A DNA stretch of 64,000 bases from Sulfurospirillum sp. (GTDB taxonomy: Bacteria; Campylobacterota; Campylobacteria; Campylobacterales; Sulfurospirillaceae), in NCBI GenBank assembly GCA_014859685.1, contig JACUTU010000004.1, forward strand, positions 180,295-244,294. Reading direction: 5' to 3'. This document shows positions 1-9,228 of the stretch, piece after piece. Under the pieces are notes generated by a model, which worked only from the letters and a program-made list of their open reading frames with translations, did no database searches and was not told where the DNA came from. How positions within the stretch are numbered: the stretch's first letter is position 1; each line of letters begins with the position of its first letter. Position numbers and translations under genes: made by a program.

Positions 1-1
1 T

Positions 2-553
2 GCAACAAATGCTTTTGGAGATATACTGTTCACAAATTATGGTATCTCAGGTTCTGCGATATTAGATATAAGTCGTGTCGTTTCACTTGGCATTGAACAA
101 AAAAGAGAGGTCAAACTCAAGCTGGATTTAGCAAGTGAATACAGCAAAGAACAGCTTAAAAAATTATTGCAATCGCGTTTAAAATATGCCAACGACAAGG
201 GCGTCGATTTTTGGTTAGAGGGCTTTGTCCACTCAAAACTCGCCCGTTTTATCACAAAAGATTTTCACAGCAAAAGAGCAAAAGATTTGAGTCCAAAAGA
301 GCTCAACGCACTTGTATTTGCTTTGAAATATTTTTTCTTACATGTAAAGCAAACACTCGGACTCAAAAGTGCCGAAGTAAGTGCCGGAGGCGTTGATACG
401 AGCCAAATAAATCCAACTTCTCTATCCTCAAAACTTATTCCAAATCTCTATTTTAGCGGTGAAGTGCTAGATGTAGATGGAGATTGCGGAGGCTTTAACC
501 TGCACTGGGCATGGGCAAGCGGTTATGTGGTTGGTAAAAGTATGATAAAATAA
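2..553 (+). CDS. BaiN/HI0933-type NAD(P)/FAD-dependent oxidoreductase, 3' end only
   Basis: The gene is cut by the left edge; its open frame runs from base 2 to the TAA at 551-553. The visible 183 residues carry the family block GDILFTNYGISGSAIL near the start and finish with the FAD-contacting C-terminal stretch GEVLDVDGDCGGFNLHWAW followed by SGYVVGK. These are typical of the conserved flavoprotein family known as BaiN, YhiN or HI0933 (also called aminoacetone oxidase family). The natural substrate in these bacteria is not established. It lies 25 bp upstream of dnaE on the same strand, so the two may be cotranscribed. The N-terminal FAD-binding fold is outside the window. Confidence 0.85.
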   Translation, partial: ATNAFGDILFTNYGISGSAILDISRVVSLGIEQKREVKLKLDLASEYSKEQLKKLLQSRLKYANDKGVDFWLEGFVHSKLARFITKDFHSKRAKDLSPKELNALVFALKYFFLHVKQTLGLKSAEVSAGGVDTSQINPTSLSSKLIPNLYFSGEVLDVDGDCGGFNLHWAWASGYVVGKSMIK

Positions 554-578
554 AAAAAATACAACAAAAGAAGATTTG

Positions 579-3500
579 ATGAGTACTTTAGATTTTACAC
601 ATATTCATTTGCACACGGAATATTCACTGCTTGATGGGGCAAACAAGATAGATAAATTGGCTGATATCCTCAAAGCACAAGGCGTAAAAGCTGTGGCGAT
701 TACTGACCATGGAAATATGTTTGGAGCGATTGATTTTTACAAAACAATGCGTAAAAATGGGATCAAGCCACTTATTGGAATGGAGGCATATATACACAAT
801 CAAGAAGCGCTCGATGATAAAACTACGAGACAAAGGTTTCATCTTTGTTTAATTGCAAAAAATGAGATAGGTTATAAAAATCTCATGTTTCTCTCGAGTC
901 AAAGTTACATCCACGGTTTTTATTATTACCCACGCATTAACAAAAATTTACTCAAAAAACACGCTCAAGGGCTGATTTGTTCAAGTGCGTGTTTGCAGGG
1001 TGAAGTAAACTGGCATCTCAATACCAATAACCCTAAAAATGTCCAATATGGTGCGGGCGGATATGAGAGGGCAAAAGAGATAGCGCTTGAATATAAAGCG
1101 ATTTTTAAAGATGATTTTTATCTTGAACTTATGCGTCACGGCATTGAGGATCAGTATCATATTGACAACCAGATATTGCAAATCTCAAAAGAAACAGGTA
1201 TTAAAGTAATCGCAACAAACGATACACACTATCCTTTTAGAGAAAATGCAGATGCGCATGAAGCGTTTATGTGTATCGCCATGAATAAAGAGTTTGATGA
1301 TCCAAACCGCTTGCGACACTCTGTGCATGAATTTTATATCAAATCGCCCCAACAAATCAGTGAACTTTTTGCAGATATTCCAGAAGCTATCGCAAACACT
1401 CAAGAGATCGTAGAAAAATGTAATTTAGAGATAAAACTCGGCGATCCAACACCGCCAAAATTTAAATTTACTAAAGAGTATGCCAAGCAAGAGGGTTTAG
1501 ATATAGACCATGATGATGAGTATTTTCGTTATAAATGCCACGAGGGCTTAGAGGAACGATTGAAGCTTGTGCCAAAGCATAAACACGAAGAGTATCAAGC
1601 AAGGCTAGAGCGGGAGATGGATATCATTTGTGATATGAAATTTCCTGGCTATATGCTTATCGTTTGGGATTTCATCCGAGAATCCAAACAAAGAGGTGTG
1701 CCTGTTGGCCCAGGAAGAGGTTCGGCTGCTGGAAGTTTGGTTGCTTTTTCACTCAAAATAACAGATATAGATCCTATGCCTTACAATCTGCTCTTTGAGC
1801 GATTTTTGAATCCAGAACGGATCAGTATGCCAGATATTGATATCGACTTTTGTCAAAGCAGACGAGGCGAGATTATTGATTATGTGGTACAAAAATATGG
1901 CAGATACAATGTCGCTCAAGTCATCACTTTTGGTAAACTTTTGGCAAAAGGTGTTATCCGAGATGTTGCACGCGTTTTGGGAGTTCCTTACGCTGAAGCT
2001 GATAGGATGGCAAAACTTGTTCCAGATGAACTCGGCATCACGCTTAATGGAAAAGGTAAAGAGGGAGAAGAGGGATATAAAGCCGGAGCATTCCAAAAAG
2101 AGGAAAAATTACGAAAACTTATCGAAGAAGATCCAAAGATAGCGAGGGTTTGGAAATTTGCTCTTGCGCTTGAGGGACTCAATCGCAACTCTGGTATGCA
2201 TGCAGCTGGCGTTGTTATAAGCGATGAGGAGCTTTGGTGCAAAACACCATTGTACAAACCATCTGGTGAAGAGCATCTTGTGACACAGTATTCGCTCAAT
2301 TATCTTGAAGATGTAGATCTTATCAAATTCGACTTTTTGGGATTGAAAACGCTAACTGTGATAGACAATGCACTCAAACTTATCAAACGAAGATACAATA
2401 AAGAGATCAATTTTAATGCCATCGATGTAAATGATTCAGCTGTGTATGAACTTATTCAAAGTGGGCATACGATTGGATTGTTTCAGATAGAATCAAGTGG
2501 TATGCAATCACTTAACGAGAGGCTTAAACCAAGTGGCTTTGAAGATCTGATAGCTGTGCTTGCACTCTACCGTCCAGGTCCTATGGAATCTGGTATGCTT
2601 GATGATTTTATTGATAGAAAAAATGGCAAAAAACCTGTGGAATATTTTTTTGATGAATTTACGAAACCACTTGAGCCTATACTTAAACCAACTTACGGTG
2701 TTATCGTGTATCAAGAGCAAGTTATGCAAATCGTCCAAAGTATCGGTGGATTTAGCTTAGGTGAAGCAGATCTTATCCGTCGTGCAATGGGAAAGAAAAA
2801 GATAGATTATATGAAGCAAAAAGCCGAAGAGTTCGCAAATGGCGCTGTGAAACAAGGCTTAGATAGATCACATGCAATTGAACTGTTTGGGCTTATTGAA
2901 AAATTTGCAGGCTATGGTTTCAACAAATCCCACTCAGCAGCATATGCTATGATCACTTTTCAAACGGCTTATCTGAAATGCTACTATCCACAAGAATTTA
3001 TGGCAGCACTTTTAACAAGTGAGCAAGATAATACCGATAAGATTGTCAAATACATCGATGAGGTCAAAAGGCTTGGACTTTCACTGATGCCTCCATCGAT
3101 AAATCAAAGCTTGATTGAGTTTTCAGCTATAAAAAATAGTGATGATAAAGAAGCTATTTTGTTTGGTTTAGGAGCCATCAAGGGTGCTGGAAGTTCAGCC
3201 ATAGGCAAGATTTTAGAAGCAAGAGTGCAAGGTGAATTTGCAAGTATCAATGATTTTATATCACGCATAGATACTTCAAAAGTCAATAAAAAAGTGATAG
3301 AATCACTCATAAAAGCAGGTGCTTTTGATGATTTTGGGCATACAAGAAGAGCGTTGCTTGAGAGTTTAGAAAAAATTGTTGAGGCAGCTAGCGAGTGTGT
3401 GAGAGCTAAAAAAATGGCAGAAAACTCTTTGTTTGGAGATACGCAAGAGATGGTGAGTGTATCTGTAAACATAGAAGATATAGCTGAGTTTGATGCAAAA

Positions 3501-4124
3501 AAGATTTTAGAGTTTGAAAAAGAGATTGTTGGTTTTTACATCTCTGGTCATCCGCTCGATGCTTTTCGTACTCAGATAGAAGCTATGCCGCATACTCTCT
3601 CTTCCGATCTTGAAAATCTTGATTCGGGCGAGGCCTTACTGATAGGAAAAGTTGAAAGTATTACAGAAAAAATCAGCAAAAAAGGCAATAAATTTGCGAT
3701 AGTTTCACTTATGGATTTTCATGGAAGCGTAGAGTTTATGATTTTTCAAAAAACACTTCAAATGGTTGGAAATTTTGATCTTGATTTGCCAATAGCCTTT
3801 AAGCTCAAAGTTACGCGAGACGATACAGGTATGAAAATTTTGGGTGAGAAAGTGATGAGTCTTGAAGATGTTAAAAAAGAAAAAGTAGAGACAAAAATTA
3901 TGCAAATGCCTCTTGCTCCAACGCTTATTCGCATCGATATATCACAAAACGAGGAGGCTATCGAGCAGTTATACGCTCTAACAAAAGGCAATCATGGCAG
4001 ATCAAGTGTTGAACTTATGATTACTTCTAAGCTTGTAGATATCAAAATGAGTACAAATATTAGTATAGATCCGGCTATCACGCATCAAATTGAGCAGATT
4101 GTAGGGGTAGAAGTTATTGCATAA
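579..4124 (+). CDS. dnaE: DNA polymerase III subunit alpha
   Basis: Catalytic subunit of the replicative polymerase. The 1181 residues are the usual DnaE length. In order: PHP domain with HIHLHTEYSLLDG near residues 8-20; polymerase core with GPGRGSAAG near 377 and the catalytic PDIDIDF aspartates near 418-424; NRNSGMHAAGVVIS; helix-hairpin-helix region near 900; OB fold around 1019-1060. I chose the ATG at 579 over the TTG one codon earlier because the purine stretch AAGAAG at 569-574 sits at a workable distance only from the later codon. The gene converges on the sulP gene with a shared hairpin between them. No TTACATGTAA palindrome is present in it, unlike most of the window. Confidence 0.97.
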   Translation: MSTLDFTHIHLHTEYSLLDGANKIDKLADILKAQGVKAVAITDHGNMFGAIDFYKTMRKNGIKPLIGMEAYIHNQEALDDKTTRQRFHLCLIAKNEIGYKNLMFLSSQSYIHGFYYYPRINKNLLKKHAQGLICSSACLQGEVNWHLNTNNPKNVQYGAGGYERAKEIALEYKAIFKDDFYLELMRHGIEDQYHIDNQILQISKETGIKVIATNDTHYPFRENADAHEAFMCIAMNKEFDDPNRLRHSVHEFYIKSPQQISELFADIPEAIANTQEIVEKCNLEIKLGDPTPPKFKFTKEYAKQEGLDIDHDDEYFRYKCHEGLEERLKLVPKHKHEEYQARLEREMDIICDMKFPGYMLIVWDFIRESKQRGVPVGPGRGSAAGSLVAFSLKITDIDPMPYNLLFERFLNPERISMPDIDIDFCQSRRGEIIDYVVQKYGRYNVAQVITFGKLLAKGVIRDVARVLGVPYAEADRMAKLVPDELGITLNGKGKEGEEGYKAGAFQKEEKLRKLIEEDPKIARVWKFALALEGLNRNSGMHAAGVVISDEELWCKTPLYKPSGEEHLVTQYSLNYLEDVDLIKFDFLGLKTLTVIDNALKLIKRRYNKEINFNAIDVNDSAVYELIQSGHTIGLFQIESSGMQSLNERLKPSGFEDLIAVLALYRPGPMESGMLDDFIDRKNGKKPVEYFFDEFTKPLEPILKPTYGVIVYQEQVMQIVQSIGGFSLGEADLIRRAMGKKKIDYMKQKAEEFANGAVKQGLDRSHAIELFGLIEKFAGYGFNKSHSAAYAMITFQTAYLKCYYPQEFMAALLTSEQDNTDKIVKYIDEVKRLGLSLMPPSINQSLIEFSAIKNSDDKEAILFGLGAIKGAGSSAIGKILEARVQGEFASINDFISRIDTSKVNKKVIESLIKAGAFDDFGHTRRALLESLEKIVEAASECVRAKKMAENSLFGDTQEMVSVSVNIEDIAEFDAKKILEFEKEIVGFYISGHPLDAFRTQIEAMPHTLSSDLENLDSGEALLIGKVESITEKISKKGNKFAIVSLMDFHGSVEFMIFQKTLQMVGNFDLDLPIAFKLKVTRDDTGMKILGEKVMSLEDVKKEKVETKIMQMPLAPTLIRIDISQNEEAIEQLYALTKGNHGRSSVELMITSKLVDIKMSTNISIDPAITHQIEQIVGVEVIA

Positions 4125-4154
4125 GTGAGTAGGGGATTATTCCTGCTCACTTAT
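4121..4154. terminator. bidirectional terminator hairpin between dnaE and sulP
   Basis: A 13-bp arm at 4121-4133 pairs with 4142-4154 (one G-U wobble) around an 8-nt loop. It overlaps the stop codons of both convergent genes. Flanking T-runs are weak on both sides, so the call rests on the strong stem and its position. Confidence 0.7.
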
Positions 4155-5834
4155 AATTTCCCTTGATCTTTGTAGGGCTTTGTCTATATTTGAAGTGATA
4201 TTGCTTAAGCCTATTTTATTTTCAAATCCTGTTTTGTGCATCTTTGTTTTTATCTTTAAACCAACCCCCGAAAGTACAAGCGTTGTGCTTGATTCCATAC
4301 ACAAATCAAGAAATTCTTCCAGTGCATGTAACCCAGTAGCGTCGATCATCGGCACATGTCGCATTCGTAAGATAAATACTTTTGGAGGATTTTCAACCAT
4401 ATCAAGTATGCTTTTAAGCCTGTCTGCTACACCAAAGAAAAATGGTCCGTTGATTTCAAATACTTCAACACTTTGAGGCACAGCTCGCAAAGAGAGTGCG
4501 TCTGGATCTTTTCCCTCATCTTCTTCGTCTTCATCACCAAATGAGATGAAGTTGGATTCTTTTCTGCTTTGAATATCTGTTACATCAATCATCCTTTTGA
4601 TAAAAAGCAGACCAGCGAGCATAATCCCTGTTTGTACACCTGTGTTAAGATCTACTAAAACTGTAAGAAAAAAAGTCATCAGCAATACTATCTTGTCGTT
4701 TCGCTCTGATTTAAGTGTGATGGCTTTGAAATGGTGAAATTCACTCATATTCCAAGAAACCACAACAAGTACGGCAGCAAGTGTCGCAAGTGGTATAAGT
4801 AAGATAAGTTTTGAAAACAGAAACATAAAAATTAAAAGCATAAATGCATGAATGATACCCGAGAGCGGACTAAATGCACCTGCTTTTATATTTGTAGCTG
4901 TTCTTGCGATTGCACCAGTTGCAGCAATACCCCCGAAAAATACACAGGCTATATTTGCCGTTCCTTGTGCTATGAGTTCTTTGTTCGAGTGGTGTTTGTC
5001 TCCTGTCATACCATCAGCTACTACGCATGAAAGCAAAGATTCAATAGCACCAAGCAACGCAATAGTAATCGCATCTGGAAAAACCGCTCGTATCTTGTCA
5101 AATGAAAGTGTTGGAAACTCTGGAAAAGGTAATGTGGAAGGCAGAGAACCAAATTTTGAGCCAATCGTTTCAACAGGCAAGTTGAACACAGCAACTATAA
5201 GGGAACTCAAAACAATTACAACGATAGGCGCTGGAACTTTTGGATAGAGTGATTTGAGTTTAAAAAGTAAAACCAAACACACAGAAGCAATTGCCAATGT
5301 ATAAAAATTTACTCCAGAAAAATGTTCCCCATAAACACTCCATTGTTCCACAAATTCTGCTGGCATTTTTTCTATAGAAAGTCCAAAAAAATCTTTTATT
5401 TGAGAAGTAAAGATGATAAGTGCAATTGCTGAAGTGAAGCCAACAGTCACAGGATAGGGGATAAATTTGATGATATTGCCAAGTTTGAAAGCACCCATTA
5501 AAATGAGTAAGATACCAGCTATGAGTGTGGCTATGAGCAAACCATCAAAGCCGTGTTTGAGTATCACCGTATAAAGTACAACTACAAAAGCACCAGTTGG
5601 ACCACCTATTTGATATTTGCTACCACCCAAAAGTGAGATGAGAAATCCTGCGATGATGGCGGTAAAAATTCCTTTTTCAGGACTAACACCACTAGCAATT
5701 GCAAATGCCATAGCAAGTGGCAATGCAATGATAGCAACTGTGATGCCAGAGACAGTGTCTGCATAAAGATTTTTAAAAGTGTAGCCATATTTAAATATAG
5801 TTACACTTCGTGGAAGATAATGTGATAAATTCAT
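4137..5834 (-). CDS. SulP family (SLC26-type) inorganic anion transporter with STAS domain
   Basis: Inner-membrane anion permease of 565 residues. The N-terminal two thirds is hydrophobic, with the early SulP segment DTVSGITVAIIALPLAMAFA near 28-47 and GGPTGAFVVVLYT near 77. The C-terminal 110 residues form a STAS domain containing FILRMRHVPMIDATGLHALEE. Family members carry sulfate, bicarbonate or other anions; substrate cannot be read from the sequence. In a chemolithoautotroph bicarbonate or sulfate are both plausible (inference). Start ATG at 5832-5834 has AGGA 9 bp upstream. It has its own consensus promoter at 5870-5898 and so is probably transcribed independently of the CBS/PII-like genes upstream. 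Confidence 0.93.
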   Translation of the reverse strand: MNLSHYLPRSVTIFKYGYTFKNLYADTVSGITVAIIALPLAMAFAIASGVSPEKGIFTAIIAGFLISLLGGSKYQIGGPTGAFVVVLYTVILKHGFDGLLIATLIAGILLILMGAFKLGNIIKFIPYPVTVGFTSAIALIIFTSQIKDFFGLSIEKMPAEFVEQWSVYGEHFSGVNFYTLAIASVCLVLLFKLKSLYPKVPAPIVVIVLSSLIVAVFNLPVETIGSKFGSLPSTLPFPEFPTLSFDKIRAVFPDAITIALLGAIESLLSCVVADGMTGDKHHSNKELIAQGTANIACVFFGGIAATGAIARTATNIKAGAFSPLSGIIHAFMLLIFMFLFSKLILLIPLATLAAVLVVVSWNMSEFHHFKAITLKSERNDKIVLLMTFFLTVLVDLNTGVQTGIMLAGLLFIKRMIDVTDIQSRKESNFISFGDEDEEDEGKDPDALSLRAVPQSVEVFEINGPFFFGVADRLKSILDMVENPPKVFILRMRHVPMIDATGLHALEEFLDLCMESSTTLVLSGVGLKIKTKMHKTGFENKIGLSNITSNIDKALQRSREIISEQE

Positions 5835-5869
5835 AGAAATATCCTAAGGAGAGTCAATTCAAAGGCGAA

Positions 5870-5898
5870 ATTATACTCTTGTTATCTTGCATAGTCAA
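5870..5898 (-). promoter_or_regulatory. sigma70 promoter of the sulP gene
   Basis: On the minus strand TTGACT (5893-5898) and TATAAT (5870-5875) are separated by exactly 17 bp. Most other promoters seen in this window have only a recognisable -10 box, so this is the best canonical promoter here. It lies in the 108-bp gap between the CBS gene and sulP. Confidence 0.8.
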
Positions 5899-5942
5899 TG
5901 AAAAATTTAGAATAAATTTTATTATTAAAAATTGATTTTACA

Positions 5943-6347
5943 TCACTCTTGCGCTTCTTTTACGCTTTGCAGTAAAACCCCCAAAATATCACTCATAGTC
6001 AAGATGCCCTCTAGCTCGTTGTTGTCGATTACTAAAAGTCTTTTCACGCCACTTTTTACCATTACTTGTGCCGCATATTTTACATCAAGTTCTTCTGAGA
6101 TTTGAAATGCCGGTTTTGAGTGGATATCATAGACTCGTAGCAGATCTATATCTCCATCATTTGCCACGATAGATTGCAAGATGTTTTTATAGGTGAGCAT
6201 ACCATAAGCATCGTGCGGCTTAGTTTTATCGACTACAAGAGACTTGACTTTCATCTGTCGCATAATGTTGAGTGCTTCTCTTATGGGAAGCATTGGCGAA
6301 ACTTTTACTATTTTGTCAGTTGGTACCATTATATCTTTGACTAACAT
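5943..6347 (-). CDS. CBS-domain pair protein
   Basis: 134 residues made of two CBS motifs and nothing else: MLVKDIMVPTDKIVKVSPM opens the first and KYAAQVMVKSGVKRLLVID plus GILTMSDIL close the second. Tandem CBS modules bind adenine nucleotides and gate a partner transporter or enzyme. The gene starts one base after the stop of the PII-like gene and is last in a tight leftward operon with the DUF1538 transporter, so a role as energy sensor for that transporter, or for the adjacent SulP protein, is a reasonable inference. No direct evidence for the ligand. Confidence 0.88.
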   Translation of the reverse strand: MLVKDIMVPTDKIVKVSPMLPIREALNIMRQMKVKSLVVDKTKPHDAYGMLTYKNILQSIVANDGDIDLLRVYDIHSKPAFQISEELDVKYAAQVMVKSGVKRLLVIDNNELEGILTMSDILGVLLQSVKEAQE

Positions 6348-6348
6348 T

Positions 6349-6702
6349 TTATAACTCCTCTAATATTTCTTGTTCAAATAATTTAACTTCTTTGCTCTCC
6401 ATGCCAGAGAGATGTGTAAGTGGAAAAGTGAAAACAATTCCATTTGTATTGTTTTCATTGTTTAGTTGTAACTCCTTACGAAATGCTTTGAGTATTTTCA
6501 TGCTTAACCTTTGCGGTAGAATAAAAAGAAGCACAGAGACATTTTCCTCTAAAGTGAGTCCGAAAAAGACTTTTTTTTCTTCAAGTCCTATATTTTTTCC
6601 ATGCAGTATCGTAACACCGCCTGCGCCTGCTTTTTTTGCTATGCCTATAGCTTCTTCCTCTTTGTTATCTGGAACGATAGCCGCAAGAACTACAAATCTC
6701 AT
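6349..6702 (-). CDS. PII-like signalling protein
   Basis: 117 residues with a ferredoxin-like PII pattern: [32 protein letters not shown] at the N-terminus, then [18 protein letters not shown] and a C-terminal [17 protein letters not shown]. It lacks the uridylylated Tyr T-loop of GlnB/GlnK, so it is a divergent PII relative. PII-like proteins beside DUF1538 genes recur in databases as I remember. It overlaps the DUF1538 gene by 4 bp, which implies translational coupling and a physical or regulatory partnership. The bound ligand is unknown. Confidence 0.85.
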   Translation of the reverse strand: MRFVVLAAIVPDNKEEEAIGIAKKAGAGGVTILHGKNIGLEEKKVFFGLTLEENVSVLLFILPQRLSMKILKAFRKELQLNNENNTNGIVFTFPLTHLSGMESKEVKLFEQEILEEL

Positions 6703-8198
6703 CTGTTATTTCTCCTTTGAGCGATAATTTCTACAATGATGCCATATCCCATAACGGTAATCATGGGAAATAAAGATGCAAAAGCGATCAAGCCAAATCC
6801 ATCAATAAGCGGGTTTCTTCCATCTATATTTTCAGCCAATCCAAGCCCGAGAGCTGCGACAAGTGGAACGGTCACGGTCGATGTCGTAACGCCTCCACTA
6901 TCATACGCGATAGGGATGATATAGCGAGGTGCAAAATAAGTGATGATGATAACAAAAATATACCCCACGATGATAAAATAATGCAACGCCATGCCACTTA
7001 TAAGCCTAAAACATCCCAAAGCTATTCCTATGGCAACACCAAAAGCTACGGCTGTTCGTAGTGTATTTTGGTTGATATTGCCCTCACTTATTTCACTTGC
7101 TTTGATAGCGATAGCTATGAGTGCAGGTTCTGCCATGGTTGTGGCAAAGCCTATCAAAAAACCAAAAGCATATACAAGCCAGTTGTTGTTCATGCGCGTT
7201 AGTTCATAAGCGATACTCTCACCGATTGGAAAAAGTCCAAGCTCAAGTCCAACGATGAAAGCATCCAATCCGATGATCACCAAGATAATACCCGTGATCA
7301 CTTTTGGTAAGTGTGCGATCGGTTTTTTGATGATGAGGTATTGGAAAAACGAGATAACCAATAGTATAGGCAAAACATCTTTTATAACGCCAAGTAGTTC
7401 TAAAAAAAGATTATACACACTAAAGCGATGAAGGAGCGGTGCATTTTGTGCCACTTCGCTAACAAGCACTCCTATATCTGTGGATGTGTTGAAATTATAT
7501 ACGACGATACCAAAAATTTGTACAAAGATCATCGGCGTTAGCGAGGCAAAAGCTATCAGACCAAATCCATCAATCATCGGATTGCGTCCTTTGATTGAAG
7601 AACTCAGTCCAATGCCAAGAGCAGCTACAAGTGGCACAGTCACAGTCGATGTCGTAACGCCACCACTATCATATGCAAGCCCTATGATCTGCTCGGGTGC
7701 AAAAAAAGTAGTACACACAACCAAGATATAGCCCGCTATAATGTAAAAATGTATAGGATGTCCTAAAAGAATTCGTAAAGTACCAAGTGCGATGGCAAAA
7801 CCAACCGAAAGTGCTACGGTGAGTCTGAGGTAAAAAGCATCTATTTTACCATCACTAATGATAGCAGCTTTATTTGCGATCGCAATGAGTGCAGGCTCAG
7901 CAATTGTAGTGGAAAATCCTATAAGAAAAGCAAAAAGTAAAAGCCAAAACACAGAACCTTTTTTTGCAAAATCATTAGCTAAATTTTCTCCAACAGGAAA
8001 GATACCTATCTCAAGTCCTCTGATAAAAAGTGCCAGTCCAACAGCAACAATCACTAAGCCCAAAGAGATAGAAAAAAGATCTTGTGGGATATTTTTGATC
8101 ACTAACGCTTGAAAAAGTGCCACGACAATTACAATAGGTGCTAAATCTTTAAAAGAATTTTTAAGATCCCTTAAAAAGATCTTGAAGCTCTCATTCAT
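6699..8198 (-). CDS. DUF1538 family membrane transporter, internally duplicated
   Basis: Polytopic membrane protein of 499 residues built from two homologous halves. Each half contains the near-identical signature [19 protein letters not shown], then GRNP(M/L)[12 protein letters not shown], plus an earlier FxTT(I/M)AEPALIAIA block. DUF1538 is annotated as a putative transporter, without a proven substrate. I chose the ATG at 8198: it has GGAG about 12 bases upstream and overlaps the end of the kinase gene by 8 bp; the longer frame starting at 8243 would overlap that gene by 53 bp. The two repeats also match closely at DNA level around 6850-6905 and 7625-7680. Confidence 0.88.
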   Translation of the reverse strand: MNESFKIFLRDLKNSFKDLAPIVIVVALFQALVIKNIPQDLFSISLGLVIVAVGLALFIRGLEIGIFPVGENLANDFAKKGSVFWLLLFAFLIGFSTTIAEPALIAIANKAAIISDGKIDAFYLRLTVALSVGFAIALGTLRILLGHPIHFYIIAGYILVVCTTFFAPEQIIGLAYDSGGVTTSTVTVPLVAALGIGLSSSIKGRNPMIDGFGLIAFASLTPMIFVQIFGIVVYNFNTSTDIGVLVSEVAQNAPLLHRFSVYNLFLELLGVIKDVLPILLVISFFQYLIIKKPIAHLPKVITGIILVIIGLDAFIVGLELGLFPIGESIAYELTRMNNNWLVYAFGFLIGFATTMAEPALIAIAIKASEISEGNINQNTLRTAVAFGVAIGIALGCFRLISGMALHYFIIVGYIFVIIITYFAPRYIIPIAYDSGGVTTSTVTVPLVAALGLGLAENIDGRNPLIDGFGLIAFASLFPMITVMGYGIIVEIIAQRRNNR

Positions 8199-9228
8199 GT
8201 TCTTTCTTTCTCCACAATATTTTAAATCCTTTTTCACTCTCAAGTAGCTCTATAGCTCCATTGTGTGCTTGCATGATTTGTAAACTCAACGCCAAACCTA
8301 AACCATGCCCTTTTGTTTTAGTGGTTTTAAATGGTTCAAAAAGTATATTTTTATCTGTAAACGATTTGCCGCTATCTTTGATAATCAGCATATGATTGAG
8401 TGCATCACAATCATAATCAATTGAGACTTGATTTTTTTCAAAATCCTCTTCTTGCTCTTCAATTGCATCAATAGCATTGTAGAGAAAATTTTGTAAAACT
8501 AAAATTAAAAGTTCTTTGTCCGCATTGATTCTTACATGCAAGAGTGAAAAATCAAAGTTTATCGGCTTTGAATAGTTATAATCTTGTATGATCTCTTGAC
8601 ATTCGTTTTGCAATTCATCCAGATAAAATGAGGTAAAATTAGCCTGCAAACCTTTTGTAAAAAGAAGTGTGGCTTTGATAATTCGTTCAACTCTATAGAT
8701 GGCTTTTCGCATTTCTAGCACAAGCGGTTTACTTTTGATATCAACCCGCTTAAAAAGTGTTGAAGCCAAAAGTGCCACTGAACCTATGGGATTTCTGATC
8801 TCATGTGCCAAATGCGCTGCAACTTGTCCCATCGAAGCAAGCCGTTCTTTGCGTTTTTCTTCTGTAATATCAGTAGCGCTGACCACAGTTTTCTCAGTAT
8901 GTTTTGCAACTTTTATAAGATAAAAATGATTTTTATACTCTATCTCATGGGCTTGTAAATCTTCTTTGATTACAAGAATGAATGCACCTAAATTTTTAGC
9001 CTCAGAGTTTTGTAAAAATATCTCGCCCGATTCATCAAGTACCCACAACGCATTTGGTTGTACTTCAATCATTTCGCGGATAAAATCCTGTAGGGAAGTG
9101 TAGGAAGTGTTGAGCTTTTTGTACTCCTCTTCTATCACATAGGTTTGCTCGATAAGATCAGCAAGCCCCTTTTTAAATATCTCTTTTTCTGTATTGCTGA
9201 GCGTTGCGAGTAGTTTTTCATCAATCAT
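8191..9228 (-). CDS. flgS: NtrB-type sensor histidine kinase, FlgS-like
   Basis: Cytoplasmic kinase of 345 residues. A PAS-like region lies around 57-125. The dimerisation block [11 protein letters not shown] has the phospho-accepting His near 142, followed by [16 protein letters not shown] text resembling FlgS of Campylobacter and Helicobacter. The ATPase part has [12 protein letters not shown] and [11 protein letters not shown]. FlgS phosphorylates FlgR to turn on sigma54-dependent flagellar genes. Start: ATG at 9226-9228 with AAGGA 6 bp upstream, overlapping the DUF234 stop by 8 bp; a longer frame to 9306 would run into that gene. No flagellar gene or flgR lies in the window, so the assignment rests on the sequence alone. 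Confidence 0.7.
   Translation of the reverse strand: MIDEKLLATLSNTEKEIFKKGLADLIEQTYVIEEEYKKLNTSYTSLQDFIREMIEVQPNALWVLDESGEIFLQNSEAKNLGAFILVIKEDLQAHEIEYKNHFYLIKVAKHTEKTVVSATDITEEKRKERLASMGQVAAHLAHEIRNPIGSVALLASTLFKRVDIKSKPLVLEMRKAIYRVERIIKATLLFTKGLQANFTSFYLDELQNECQEIIQDYNYSKPINFDFSLLHVRINADKELLILVLQNFLYNAIDAIEEQEEDFEKNQVSIDYDCDALNHMLIIKDSGKSFTDKNILFEPFKTTKTKGHGLGLALSLQIMQAHNGAIELLESEKGFKILWRKKEHE

Noticed and set aside
1749..2299. Antisense open frames inside dnaE
   Set aside because: They lack ribosome sites and protein-like composition and overlap strongly conserved polymerase motifs.
576..4124. Replication origin near dnaE
   Set aside because: No dnaA or dnaN gene and no cluster of DnaA-box-like words was seen.
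4848..5247. Plus-strand open frame of 131 codons within sulP
   Set aside because: Reverse complement of transmembrane coding sequence gives long shadow frames; no ribosome site.
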